A DNA stretch of 64,000 bases, taken from positions 1,922,001 through 1,986,000 of the forward strand of contig JAEQBH010000128.1 in the NCBI GenBank assembly GCA_016808115.1, in the 5' to 3' direction. This document shows, piece after piece, positions 45,736-58,579 of this stretch (position 1 is its first letter; each line of letters starts with the position of its first letter). Made by a program: the position numbers and the translations under genes. The notes under the pieces were generated by a model. The model saw only the letters and a program-made list of their open reading frames with translations. It made no database searches and was not told the origin of the DNA. Source of the DNA: Tetrastigma voinierianum. Taxonomy: Eukaryota > Streptophyta > Magnoliopsida > Vitales > Vitaceae.

Positions 45736-47380
45736 GGATTACCTTCTGAAGTAGGGGGTATTGCTGAACATTTAAATCGACATGCGAGGGAGTATGGGGG
45801 CATTGGATGTACGAATTAGCGAGGCATGGTATTCATGTTTTATGTTCTGGTGCGTTTGCGGTTTCATGGATTGAAAATGATTAGTGATTATGAGGGTTAG
45901 GTATTGATTCATCCTATCATTTTTTTAGCTAACCTCACCGGGATCTTGGGACCCTGAACTATGAGTCATGGATATGGCTCGTGATCGAGTGCTTAGGTTA
46001 TTGAAGTCACAGCGACACCACCTGCGTGTTACGCCGCAGTTATTGAATTTGGAATGAGAAGCGCTTCTTACGCCACGGGCCCTTAAGGACTCTGACACCA
46101 TCTCCACCTCTTACGGCACGGAAGGCAATGGTTCTGCGGTGTATCCATAGGTGATCGAGTGGCGCCGGCATATCAGCCTTTCGGTAGAATCAAAAGTACA
46201 TCAAAAGTACCTAACCCTTGATGGCCAATCTTGGGCGATTCACGATGTTGAACTCACTTAACTCGATAACCCATTAAAGAAGTTTCCCACGTGTTGAAGC
46301 CGGAGCATGACTTAATCAGTAGCCGGACAACACATTTATCATGTGTCAAGTAAGAACACGCCTGGGCAAACGCACTCCAAGGCCTGAGCGATTCGCCTAA
46401 ATTCGTAAGGATTCGAAGGTCGATCAACATCCTACCAACAAGTTAAATCGCTTCCTCGTCTTTCCTCTCGGCCTATTTCGACCAATGTCAGGCCTGGGAA
46501 CCACACCGAGGCTTCGAGGTAAAGAAAGAGCTCTCTTCCCCAACAAGTCGAATAAGACCACTTGTGGAGGCAAGGTAATTCTCGATGACCTAAGGTTTTG
46601 TCACACTCAAAGATCCTATCCACCAATGGCGCACTCCATACCCTAAGAATGGAAGCAAGGTGATTTGAATACCTCAAATGAACCCGTTTAAGACTACTGA
46701 CTTGTTTGGCTGCAGCCTATATTTGCTTCCTTATGCTGGGAGGCTGCATTTGTAGAATGGCTCAAGCCTGCTCGAGTGCCACTTCAATTCCATACTTACA
46801 AGAAAGCCTAAAAACTTCCCCAATTCAACTCTAAATGTTCATTCTCGTGTCTGTACCAAGAACAACATCGCCTCTATCAATCGTAAACTTCCCGCAAGCG
46901 GCAAGGTGGTTGATGCAGGATTTCGACTTTACTAGCATGTCATCTATGTATACTTCCAAGGCCTTCCCAAGAGAGGTTCGAACATTCGAGACATCATGCG
47001 TCGATGTTTGCCCCAAGATTCTAAGGCCGAACGACATTACGTTGTAACTTTACATTCTCGTTAGTGTTATGTATGTCATACTTGCCAAATCAGGAGAAAA
47101 CATGGGGATCTAATCGCAGGTTCGTGCACGCGTCCAAAAAAAGATAGAGATCAGTCCCAATGCATCCACTATTTAACCAATCAAGGAAATGGAACATATC
47201 CTTCAGCGGCATCATTAAGGCCTGGCAGTCCACACAAACTCATCACTTTCCATTCTTTTTTAGGACAACCACAACGTTGGCTAGCCACTTGGGTATTGGA
47301 GTTCTCGGATGCACCCTAGCATGAGGAGTCGATCGACCTCCTCTTTGATTACTTCTTGGCGTTAAGGGTGAAAAGGCCTT
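45736..47380 (-). pseudogene. Tat-type reverse transcriptase and RNase H, broken
   Basis: The RT start at 47240-47370 (minus) reads EEVDRLLMLGCIRELQYP, WLANVVVVLKKNGK and CVDCQALNDA. The palm at 46831-47037 reads MSFGLRILG then EVYIDDMLVKSK, keeping the YIDD catalytic pair, followed by HLAACGKF. The thumb and linker resemble YGIEVALEQAxAILQM and RYSNHLASIL. The RNase H side at 46380-46560 gives ELFLYLEASV and LTLVEIGREE, continuing weakly to 45900. These fit gypsy RT-RH order (…FIRE..YP.WLANVV.V.K..GKWR.CVD / MPFGL / YVDDMLVKS / LFLYLA.S). Several stops and frame changes occur. The protein would have copied element RNA into DNA. Confidence 0.82.
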
Positions 47381-48200
47381 AACATTTGTCATACATGCTT
47401 ACGCCTTCACCAGACAAGAAGATGATGCTCCATATCGAGAAATTCCAAGCATGTCATGCTTTCGGTCGACGAGTATGCTTCTTGAGTGCTCTCATAGAAG
47501 GATAAGAAGGCATCAACTTTGGCCGGAAAAGAGAAGCCAAGACTAATGCTCGTGCCATATCTAGGCTAGAATGTAGGTAAGATTTTAGAGGTCTGCTACT
47601 CTGAAGTATTATCTCTGGTCATTCAAGAGGGCCCCAAAACAGTGCTGACATTTGCCATCATTTGGCTTAAGGTGGTTCCACAACAAAGCAGCCTAAACGC
47701 TTCGCTTGGTCCCCCATATACTGACTATGCCCATGGAATTCAAGAAACTCAAAGTTCGTAGATATGATTTAAGGTAAATCTTCATGATGCGCGACTAGTA
47801 CACCCAAGATGCATACACAAGAGTGGCTCGCCTATCATCGCGGAAGGGAACGCAGGGATTTATAACGAGCCCCGCGCAGATCGGGTAATATGATCTTGCT
47901 GAGTGAGGTAGTTTGGGTACCGTTAAAGCCTACTAAGATTATGTCTTACGCAAGGTTAATGCACTAATATCCTAGTCGACTAACGCGGAGATAAAAGCAC
48001 GGTAGCCGCTTACCACGATTGACACGATCCGTCAGATCGTATGATATCCGGACATCCAATGTGACGACAGTGGTACACATAAAGGGAGTGATAATTGTCT
48101 TGCGGGCACTCGGAGAATGTTATGGTCCCATCTATGGGACACATGCTATTAGAGGCAAAACTTTATTAAACTCTGACCACTAAGGTGCCCGACGATGATC
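47381..48200 (-). pseudogene. Upstream pol (protease side), strongly eroded
   Basis: Only weak motifs are seen on the minus strand, such as VVSGYRAFISAL and FNGTQTTSLSKIILPDL at 47860-48000. These recall the segment after the aspartic protease of Tat polyproteins (GF.G....LG.I.LP). The catalytic D-S/T-G is not found. The call rests mainly on position upstream of RT. Confidence 0.45.
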
Positions 48201-49090
48201 GAACCTCACCCAGAACTATCAGGGTCGACGAGGACTGGCCAATTAAGGGCCCGGAGCTCGCTTAGGCAGGCTCAGTCTAATTCATGCGTCGCAGTCTCCG
48301 ACCGTGAGGTACTATCGAGGATCCCCTCCGAACCATGGATTCAAGCAACTTCTACAACTCCGGTAGTATCGACGCTACTTCGCCTTTATCCGAAAATATC
48401 GCTTGTCGCTTCGTGATCCCCTGCATCAATCAGATTCGACAATGGTCCCCACCATTAATCTAGTTTATCGAAATCAAGTAGAATTGAAAATAAAAAAATC
48501 TATACTCCACTCCTGATCCGCAGTTAAATGGATTGAAGGCAGGCTTCTAATAAATCTATCATCTTCGCCTCAAAACTGATTCGCTTAAAGGTAAATGAGT
48601 GGATGAACTTCCGGGGTACTTTAAAGCTTACAAAACTAATGGCCGTGATATCTAATAAGATATCCCCTTTGCAATTACTTGCGGGATGGAAGCTTAATCC
48701 CTACGTAAATCGGGCATGCCTAACATCCGACACAGATATGGCTCATCAGAAAAACGCAGAGTTAGTAATTACACCTGACACGGCTTGATGAATCATGAGA
48801 GTCAACTAAGTCCTAACGTCCTACCAACACCGCCTGGAAAATTATTACAACAAATCGTGCAAAGCCCCGAATGTTCCTCCTAAACTGCAGACCTAATCCC
48901 AAGAAAGGTATTCAAAATATCACGACCCAACTGGGCCTGAAAAGTTCCAACCTAACTAGGAAGGACCATATCTCGTAACACGAGCCTCGAACCGATCTTT
49001 ACGATTTTAATAAGTCATGGAACCCCATAGAATGTGGAATGTCATACATCTAAAAGGTATTATCAATAAAGGATGACTCGATATTTACTC
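48201..49090. other. Unclassified segment, no gene recognised
   Basis: It should include gag of the minus-strand Tat element if that element were whole, but no gag motif is seen on either strand. Short open frames lack recognisable domains. 48928-49010 ('acgacccaactgggcc', 'catatctcgtaacacg') has the flavour of LTR sequence. Confidence 0.35.
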
Positions 49091-49099
49091 ATATTATTC

Positions 49100-49650
49100 C
49101 ATTTTCATCGTACAGGTAAATAACATAAAAGCTTCTCGATGGCTAATAAAAAGACTCCACCGCTTAGTATAGATAACATCTAACTGGTCCACATAAAAGC
49201 CCGGATGGCACAATAAAAGACCTATCCGGCTCAGTATAGATAACATCTAACTGATCCACATAAAAGACCGGATGGCGCAATAAATGACCTCTCCGACTCA
49301 ATATAGATAACATCTAATTGGTCCACATAAAAGCCCGAATGACGCAATAAATGACCTATCTGGCCTAATATAGATAACATCTAACTGGTCCACATAAAAG
49401 GCTTCTACCAGCGCACAAGATAGACGCCTATTCTGCCAAAGATAGATAACATCTAACTGGTCCACATAAAAGCCCAGATGGCGTAATAAAAGACCTATCT
49501 GGCCCAGTATAGATAACATCTAACTGGTCCACATAAAAGCCCAGATGGCGCAATGAATGATCTATCCGGCCCAGTTGGATAACATCTAACTGGTCCACAT
49601 AAAAGCCTGGATAGCGCAACACAATTAATGACTTATCCGACCTAAAAAGA
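49100..49650 (-). repeat. ~67-bp tandem array, about eight copies
   Basis: 'agataacatctaa' followed by '(c/t)tg(g/a)tccacataaaag' recurs at about 49171, 49238, 49305, 49372, 49444, 49511 and 49577. The spacing is 67 bp, except one of 72. The units share no obvious sequence with the array at 43650. Confidence 0.92.
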
Positions 49651-49920
49651 ACGGGTTAACTCCTATTGCTCATCATTAAAAGTCTCGAATGACGCCAGAC
49701 CTACTCTAAAGCCTAGCACACTCCATCTATACGCCGATTCCATTAAATGATAGTTGAAACTATGTCCCGACATAACCAAATTCAGACATTCTCAAAAACA
49801 AGAAAAGTAAGAGGTCTTGCAGAATGTCAAGATACAGCAAAAGAAACGAAGTAAAAAGATCTACTTGGCGAGCTTTTCAAGTTTAAATCCCTAGCCCCAG
49901 CTTTTAACGCCGATTCTCAT
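49651..49920. other. Segment between array and antisense-type ORF
   Basis: No motif recognised. It lies where the 3' UTR of the minus-strand ORF would be. Confidence 0.35.
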
Positions 49921-50330
49921 TCATTCTGCCAGAAGTCCCTGCAAGCAGATATCTATCTCATCAACAATGCCAGCAGTCTTTCGGGCCTGGGGTTCCTCCC
50001 AATAGTCGGGTGGGCAAATGGGAAGGCCGAGAGCCACCTGAGGTGGGCATCGAGGGCTGATAAAAACTCCGGATCGAGCCGCTGACGTATCGCATCCCAA
50101 CCGACTACGGGTCACCTCGTATATATTATGTGCAAAAGCACAAAGAAGCCAGCTATAGTCAAAGATCAAATTGTCAAGCCACGTCAAATTCGCTCCATCG
50201 CTTTCCTTTCCTTGGTCATCTTTGCCTAGAAAGCTGAGAGCTCCTCCTTACTAGCCCCAAACTCCATGAGTAACTACAGTCGCTCATCTGTTAGACGGAA
50301 ATTCTCCTCCTCCTCCGCCATCCGAGAGGC
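49921..50330 (-). pseudogene. C-terminal end of a second Tat-type antisense ORF protein
   Basis: On the minus strand a charged segment (MAEEEENFRLTDERL, FGASKEELSAF, KMTKERKAMEREFDVAW) runs by frame change into LIFDYSWLLCAFAHNIYEV and then GVFISPRCPP before a stop. From memory, coiled-coil proteins encoded opposite to pol in plant Tat elements end with a similar FNYGYGCC.FAHNI ... PEFF.NPRCPP block. It is cut at its N-terminal side by the LTR starting at 50340. Its orientation is opposite to that of the ORF at 41940, so it comes from a different element copy. Confidence 0.5.
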
Positions 50331-50339
50331 TTTCTATCA

Positions 50340-53300
50340 TGCCCCCGATCCCGGCCCGACCCGATTGGTGAATCCAAACCGAAGTCCGGGGCGCGAGACT
50401 TTCTATACTATATATTTATCCTCATCAGACTGACTCACAATTGCTCTTTCTCAGTCAGATTGTGATCAATATGTATACAAATACCTTCTTCGTAATAACA
50501 AAAATCATTTACATATTACAGAACTACCACCGGAGTGTTCATAAAAATCTATACACACATATATAAAAAGTCCCATTACTTATACATACATTTTCTATTA
50601 CAACACTTAGATCATGGGTTAACGCCGGTGAGCACCCCATCTCTGAGCCGATCTTTCACACGCTGGCATCGCCCCGTCCTCTATCCCCGCTCTTTCAGAC
50701 CTACACGATTAACACTGCATGTTTTTACGCTAGCGGGGAACATAAGCATGATAACCACCAATGGCGAGATCGTCATGTTTACATATGCATTATATATATA
50801 TCTAAACATATTTCTATAACTTTAATTCCTTATCATCTCTACATTTCTATTTCATGTCAATCTTTATGTTACATATTCTATGTCTTTGGCCTATCTCTTA
50901 TCTATACTTTTACTGTATTCCTATTTCTATACTTTGCATATTCCTATACTTGTTATGTGTTTATCTTTCTACGCTTTGTCATATGTCTTTTCAATGTTCC
51001 TATTCTTTTTTCAAAGTTACATATCATGTCTCTACTATATCTTTTCATCTTTCTAGCTTCTATGATTTATCAGATTCTATTATGTACTATTACTTATATC
51101 ACTTCTAGATTTAATATATATCATGCCTTATTTTGGCGTGAATACATACGCCCATGCTATACTTTATTCTTCATTTTCATATTTGAACATCGTATACTCA
51201 TATACATTTGTATGTTCTTATTCTATCTATCATATATAATTTCTACGCCAGATACTTCTTCGTGAATTTTCTTATTGCTTATATACTATTTTCATAGCAA
51301 GTTATACTGTACTTCTTATTCTTATAACTGTCTATACTTTCAATCGCATAGCAAGGCTATGCTTCTCATATCATATCATATCATATGCATTTCCTTTGTG
51401 TATACTTTTCTTTTTCTTTTATATTCATGCGCTTCAGTACCTTAGGAGCTGATACGGAAACTACACAGACTCAAGGTACTTATCACCGGTGACGAGACAG
51501 CTGATCTCCACCTGTAGAAATCGAGCAGCCTTCACCGACAAGACAGAAGATTCTACCTATCAGGTGACCTCATGGCCGAAATCTGAATCCAACGGATCTA
51601 TACTCACGACCAAACCCGGGCCTCAATATCCGTCTATGAATATGCCGCAGCTGAATCAGATATCTTCCATAGCATGCCTATCTATCCCTCTACTCGTGCT
51701 CCTAAGGTATTAATCGCCTTTATTACATTTTCAGACATATCTCTATAAGCATGAATAAATTCATCGTTATCATAATCATATGCATATACTATCATTACTT
51801 TACTCAGATAGTTCTCATAATCGTAGTTTCACATTTTGGCTTCATATATCTTTGAATATATCACATATGATCATCTTTTCTATCATTTATTTTGTCTATC
51901 ATATATTCCTCAGCTGTTCCATCTTATTCTTTCTATGCTTTCTCTTTCATCTTTACCTATAATTACATTCCTTTACGTATTCCTATCATTTGTTCTAAAA
52001 GACGTTTCTCTATCTATTCATTTAAGTGATATCTATCATATAATCCTACTCATACACGCTTATATTCATATCATTTAATCTTATATGCATACGTGCCTAT
52101 CATCTCGTGCGACTTGTGACTATCATATCTTACTTATTAATGCTCTATCATATCTTATCATATTTGTTTAATTTATACCTATCATATCTTATGACATATT
52201 CCTATACCTTTCTATACTTGTACATTATGCAACCCATGTGACTTATTCCCATTAATCTACTTTATTTAGAAATCTGAATCCATCCAACTGATCATCCAAA
52301 CTAAAGTTACGCATTTCACGCCAACTAGTCATTTTACCGATTCTTCAGTTAATAGTTTGGTATTTACTTCCATTTTCTGTGGTCTTTGACCATACATTTT
52401 GACACTATGTCCTGAGAATCATTTAAAGCTAAGGTTCTAAGGGTTCTATTCCAACCTGAATCACCCACCCGAAACACTGTAACTCAAGCTTATGTCCGAA
52501 ACAACCCTAATTTCATGCTCAACACTGAAACCAGAATTTGGTTTGCACATGTATCCCACTTCGAGGATTTGGGCCACTTAGAGTCATTATTTGACGATGT
52601 CTATTTCAGTATGGATGGTTTTCCTGAAGTCTGTATTTCAATTTGGCCATCAACTCACCCAACTGATAATAAATGCAAAGCAAGCTTATACTAAAATACA
52701 AAAACTCCACAAATTGAAAACAGAAACAGCAGGTGTACTAAGACACCCCTCAGCAACTGGCATACTTCGCCAAAAATGACCAAAACGAGGGTGTACCGGT
52801 ACACTTTCAAAGTGTACCGGCATAAGTCAAATTCGAAATGCCCTAAAATGTGTGTTTTTCCCCATTTTTCCATATTTTTTGATACCCAAACCAATTCTAT
52901 ACTAAACACACATCTAAACCATTTCAAGTCATCTTTATAACCTATCCAATTCCTCTTTCAATACTTATCTTTATTCAAAGCCTATCACAGATTTACTCTC
53001 AAACCCACTATTATATGGATCCTAACCCATACATAACCCTAACATATAGATTAGCTAGGGTTTATTCTAAACCCTAACTCAATTACTTGCCCTTGAGCTA
53101 TGAATCCATCCTCAAAGAGAGGATTTCTTGTGCTTCTTGTCCTATTCAAGGTTTTACCAAGCTTACTTTTAAGAATTCTAGGGTTAGGAAGAAATCCTAA
53201 CAAAACCCTAGGTTTTTGGGAACAAACTAATAACCATGCAATTGTATGGAAAACAATTCCAGTTTTAAAAGCCCATGTTAGGTTCCATACCTTACCGATC

Positions 53301-53675
53301 TTAGCTCCTCCTTCTTCTTCTTCTTCTTCTTTCCCCTTCACGCTGAAGCCTCCCAAATGAGACCAATTTTGGTCTTTAAAATCCATAATTAAGTAAGGCT
53401 ATGTTCGCCAAGTAAAATCCATTTTTTCTTTAAGTTTCCATAATCGTGATCTCGTCCCCAAATTCTTCCCTTTGAAAATCAACTTATGCCAATTTCTCAT
53501 TCGACCTCAATCTTTCCTCTTTTACGACTTTCATATCCTTTGAATAAAATTACAAGATTGCCCTCAGATTCGTAAACTTTCTCTGGTCCTCATTTTATTT
53601 TTCGAAAATTCATATTTAACTTAATATAATTCCAAACAAGTCCGAAAACCCAGGGTATATTTAGTGGATGTTACA
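50340..53675 (-). mobile_element. LTR (3.3 kb) of a chromovirus-type element
   Basis: Left end TGCCCCCGATCCCGGCC; right end GTGGATGTTACA (53664-53675). The left half is pyrimidine-rich (50800-52250, many 'tatcatatct' words). The open frames there encode hydrophobic low-complexity peptides that are not genes. A (CTT)n run lies at 53308-53333. The right side is followed by a purine-type tract on the minus strand (CTTCAACGGGGAAG), so it is read as a 3' LTR. Flanking pentamers (TATCA and CTTCC) do not match. Confidence 0.7.
53308..53333. repeat. (CTT)n microsatellite
   Basis: About eight cttcttctt units. Confidence 0.95.
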
Positions 53676-55300
53676 CTTCCCCGTTGAAGAACCAAGGCAT
53701 ACTCGAACAGAGTCAAGCGACCCACGTCCCGCCGGGATGCCCTCTCGAAGCGGGGGCGTAAGGCACGTCAACTGCTCCCACTCGCATTCCATCTGGCGAC
53801 TGCGCACCACTCGCACGGCCTTCCACCGGCGCCCGGCCACCGTCTCACGCTCTGGGCAAGATCCCTCTCTCGCACGCCCCGAGCCGCCCTATCCACAACC
53901 TCTATAGCCTCCAACTCCTAGCGCATCTAACCGGTTCCTTCAAATAGGCGCTCAAGACCTCTCGATCTGAAAGCCCCGACTAAACATATACCGGTTTTTT
54001 CTCGATCCCCCAAATCGAAGATGCACCATGATGCCGAGGGCCATATTTCTGATGGTAGTGGATTGGCTCGTAAAAGCATATTAAGAATACAAACAAGATT
54101 TGATACCAGATTTTTATGAATATTACTACCTTACTGGGCCCAGCCGCCGGATTGACATACCAATCAGCAGACTTACATCCCATCCTCGATTATCTAACAA
54201 GATCCTTTTATAATAACAATTCAAAGAGGACAACAATGGAATACCTGTCGCCCAACGACCGGTCCGGCACATATATCCGCAAGATTTTCTGATACAACCA
54301 TCCGCACGATCAACGCAAATTTTCCCTAGTTAAAGGGCTTCCAACGGTGGATAATATGCTTGATATCTTCCGGCCCGGGCACTACCACCTCCTCCATCAA
54401 GTAGAGCCCGCCGCAGGGGAAGATAAGAATTCAAAGAAGAACTCGATTTGGAAGCAATGGCCTCACGCCCGGGCTTAATGGGGCATGTCCGACAGCTAAA
54501 CATCCCATCTCCGGGAGGACGGATCTTCACCATATGTGCGACCTGGAGCGAATTTCCCGCTTCCCTGCAGCACATCCTTCGAACCCGACTTCATCACTGA
54601 CGCCATCCCTGGGTGAGCCCCTAATGATAATGGTCAGGATTCGATCCCCATCCGTGGTAGGCCGATTCGATCCTCTCGACCCGATCAGTTCCTCTTAGAA
54701 CTCTCTCGTCGTCTGGCTTCTGCAAGATAGTGGGTCAAGCGTTCTCACCATCTCTTCCTCCTCCTCCCCTCTTCCTCTAAACCGGGGCGGTCATTAGATT
54801 CAAGACAAACCCAATGAACAAAATCTTCGTTAGGCCCCGGAGCTGCTCCGTCTCTCGGGGCCATTCCCCCACCCCCCCCCCCCCCTTTTAATTTAGCAGA
54901 TCGGCACTACCCCCTTTCTCGTGAGAGAAGGATTTTCAGCAATCGCCCTTTCTCACTCCGGGAACGTTGTGTGGGCTGAGCAGAGCCTAATCCCACTAGT
55001 AAGAGGGCAAATGATCCCCGACGAGGTCTGTGTGGACTTGGCCTTAACTCGATGTCTTCAAAGACCCGATCCCTGGATGCAGCACACACCGTCATTAGAA
55101 TTAAATGCAGAGGGTCGGCCAGCAATGAAATGTTCCCCCATCCACTATTTCCCGAAGCGCGAGTGTGAGACCTAAGGCCGTAGTGAGCCAGTCCCGCCTC
55201 ACTCCAGCTAGGTTTTAAAGTGAGAAGAACCTCGTAATGGCGCTCCCGTCGAACATTCAAAGAGGCCGACTCTGATTTTCTCAAGGTCAGCTTCTTCCAT
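53676..55300. other. GC-richer repeat-derived segment, unclassified
   Basis: It starts with a polypurine-type tract (53676-53690) belonging to the LTR on its left. 53700-53920 is very GC-rich. A C-homopolymer lies at about 54871-54886. Open frames on both strands (for example minus 54907-55284, plus 54921-55175) overlap each other and show no known motif. The likely source is internal sequence of one or more retroelements. Confidence 0.4.
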
Positions 55301-57099
55301 TAGTGTACCAACCTACCCTCCTGCTTTTCTCCCTACACCAATAATCCACAACTAATTACGATAAAAATTCATATGAGCATAAACACAACAGAACTCATCC
55401 TACCCCCTACGTTAAACTCATCCTATCCCCTACACACACTGGAAATATCATGTAATCGCTATCAAAAGGGAAGCCTATAACCTGGCCCATCCTGCCCCTT
55501 TACTAAAGATAACACCCGCTCCATCTTGTGAATAGGAGTCCATTAACAAACCTGCATCAGAAATTGGGTTTGATACTGACATCCGCCACCCTTGTGCTAC
55601 CTCAAGGAATAAGCAAAACAAATCTCAATCCAACGAAGTCAAGCTGTAAGAGGTTTAGTACAATTACATCAAAGTTAGAATCAATGGTGTCAGATGGACG
55701 AGAGCCGGCAAAATACCGGTGAAATGCGTAAAAACCCATTACAATGACATGCGGCCAAGGAAGCCGAAGTCCGACCATAAGATGCTCCTGCAAAACATCA
55801 TTGCGGTTTCCACCCAGAGTGGATCATCCGGCCGATCACCTGAGGTCGAGCGTTATCAGTGATTATCACAGCCTTCACTCCTCCACCGTTGTGATGAGGA
55901 TGATGCTACTCGGCAGTAAGGCATCCCAGGCAGTTTTCCTCGCGCCCCATTTAATCGCGAAGTGCTTCCCAACTCTCACATTCTGCTGTTGTATCAAAGG
56001 AGGCAAGAAAACAGCAAGTCAGCCCAGCTGCTATACCAAAATCAAGAATAAAATCGCCAAGTTTCAGCATAAGGATCAATTCCACCTAAAAGGTGTTCTA
56101 AACATGCCCTCCTAACTTCCTACAAATAAACTGTACTCGCTAAACCAATATCCAACAAGACAAGAGGGAAACAAGACTATCGCGTGAAATGAAAGCTGAG
56201 TAAAGTTTGAAAACAGTTTCAAGGAACTAGAACACAATCTACCATTCCGTACACCTGAATCTAAGAAAGCTAATAAATTAGCCAAATGTGACAAGAACCT
56301 ATAAAGGCGAACTCAATGATGGGCCCTTATATACCAAACGCCAGCCCATGACAAGATTAAATGTATCAACTCATCACATTCATCACGCTTGAATCTCAGA
56401 ACGATTCAACGGTTATATATTAATAAACAAACATGGCCAGTCCTGGCGCCCACACCCCTTAGTAGTAGATGAATGAGCGCCGCCACTATGTTATCTCCTG
56501 CATCAACCAATACTAATCATCAAAGATGTCAAATAATTATAGCCTTCTACATAAGAATGAATCCATATCAGTCAGAATTTGGAAAAGCACGGGGATATCG
56601 TGATTTTAAGAGACTGTGAAATTTCAGATTATATAACATTAATCGCCAAAAGACGCCAGAATGTTCACATCGTTATTTTTTACAAAGTGATCATACTATG
56701 ACTACACGATCCATCCAGATCAAATACAAAGCTTAGACAAAAGCAACTGGGCGGCTGGTTACTGTGCAAACCAGGAAAATCAAAAAGTCAAGAAGAAAGG
56801 TCCTATGGAAGCGAAAAGGAACGCGAAGAACCTTCTTTCTTCGATAGGGGTATTCCTGGATGCGAGGATTCCATTCGAAGTTTCTGTAACCACCCAAAGG
56901 CTAACAAGAACAAGAATATTCAATTCCGACTCCGCTCAATCCTTGCAATCTTCGATTTGGTTCATGCATGGTAATCATGTTGCAACCGTCTTTCGTAATC
57001 ATCCCTCATTCAACAAACACTCCAAGTCTGACTCCCGCCAACGCCTAATCGACCTTCTCCACTGAAAGACCAAGGATTACCAGTGGCATAAAGGAATTC
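55301..57099. other. Repeat-derived segment, no gene recognised
   Basis: Mixed composition with frequent short open frames on both strands, none with a recognised domain. It may include part of the Tat LTR that ends at 57889. Confidence 0.4.
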
Positions 57100-57889
57100 T
57101 CCACCCACCAAACCTTTTATGCAATTCTAAATTCTCAAGTATCCTGCCGACCACAAAGAACGCGAATCTAAAAGTTAGAGTGCACTACGCATTGAACATA
57201 CCAACATTGATTATCCGCTGCTCCTCATACACTAGGCTAGTCGAATCGTTTTCTTTTACCCCCTTCAAGGATAGCCCTCTGACGGAAAAAGGGGCATTGT
57301 GGGTACCATGGGCTTGGGCCTTCTCCGCTAACGGAATACTAGCGGAGCTAAGGACCACACGATGATAGTAATCTCACAGACTGTCGTTCTCATTTACAAA
57401 TCAAGTCGAACACTCGTCCCTACTTGAGTAGGGCATATCGAAACCTAAACATTGTCTCTCTTGACCGGTTAACCTCTTTAAAAAGGCATCCAGGATGACT
57501 CTCTTAGCAAACAAGTGTGGTGCCGCGTAACCAACGAGGGTGGTGAGCATTCCTTGGGGCAGAAAATGCCGACGACTTGGCTATCTAAAAGGAAGAACAT
57601 GTCATAATGCACAGAAAAAGGGCCACCTTCCCCTTCCGTTTTGGAAGGAGATCGTCTACTTTCCATGGAAATAGGATCGTCTCTCTTCTGGATAAAAGGA
57701 GGAAGTAACACAAGAAAAATGTACAAGATTCCATACTGAAAAAAGGGGCGTTTTCACTGTTCAGGCTAGCAAATCTAACTTAAGCATCGGAGAGGCAGTG
57801 GGCACACCATCACTGTTTTCTTGTTTGTTTTGTAGGCGTTCGCTAGCCGGTTCATGCTTCGACGATTCAGTGATTCAGAGAGTTCAGCA
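57100..57889 (+). mobile_element. 3' part of a plus-strand Tat-type LTR
   Basis: A TATA-like box (tggataaaagg, 57689-57699) is followed 80 bp later by TAACTTAAGCATCGGAG (57776-57792). This is the plus-strand counterpart of the GACTTGAGCATCG motif in the Tat LTR at 5881-6515. The end TTCAGCA at 57889 is followed by ggccacatttggga, a degenerate Tat-type primer site. The left boundary is a guess. The internal region after the primer site is missing and AT-rich DNA follows. Confidence 0.55.
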
Positions 57890-57903
57890 GGCCACATTTG
57901 GGA

Positions 57904-58579
57904 TATATACTTTACAATCTCGAATAAATTCTATTTAATTTATAGGTCTTGATATTGCCTTTAGAAGCTTAATTATTTTCTTAATAATGATGAGCCACTT
58001 GTTAGTTTCTTTAGATTTTTTTTCTTTAAGTTTGTCTAATATCTAGAATTTGGATTTGCTTTGGGAGATTTAGTTGTATTTATATTAGGAAAAAAATATT
58101 GTAAATAACTTGTTTTAGGTATGTTTTTTTAATGATTAATCTAGTATAACTCGGATGATATTTAAACTTTAAGATATTTTTCTTCTTAATTTAGTTTTGA
58201 ATAATATTTTTAAAAGTGTTTAGTTTGACAAGTTTAGTATTTAGAAGTTTTCTTAGGCTGAATGTTGATTTGTTGTTATTTTAACTATTATGTTGATTTT
58301 ACTTATTTACTTATTTATTTTTTAAAGTGTTTAGTTTGACAAGGTTAGTATTAAAAAGTTTTGTTAGTCTTATTTGGTATTATTCAGTATTATTAGGCAT
58401 TATTTTATTAATTTTTTAACATATTTTACTGTTTTTTATTTTGTTATTCTTTAGGAAAAGATGGAAGAGTATTAATGCATGAATTTGACTTGGGTTATTT
58501 AATTTATTAAAAAACTTGTTTATATTTTAATTTCAATTTCCAATTTTCTAATATAAATTATATTTTATTAATTTTATAG
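57904..58579. other. AT-rich upstream region of the hAT pseudogene
   Basis: T-rich sequence with two similar blocks ('aagtgtttagtttgacaag(t/g)ttagta' at 58216 and 58326). It may hold the hAT 5' end and an intron, since 'attttatag' directly precedes the first coding codons. No clear hAT terminal repeat was found. Confidence 0.45.

Noticed and set aside
50535..52078. Plus-strand frames encoding hydrophobic, membrane-like peptides
   Set aside because: The region is pyrimidine-rich LTR sequence; Leu/Ile/Phe/Tyr runs follow from 'tatcat' words, and neighbouring frames overlap in several phases.
54907..55284. Minus-strand 125-residue frame as a gene
   Set aside because: It overlaps a plus-strand frame of similar quality, has no recognised motif and lies in repeat-derived DNA next to a C homopolymer.
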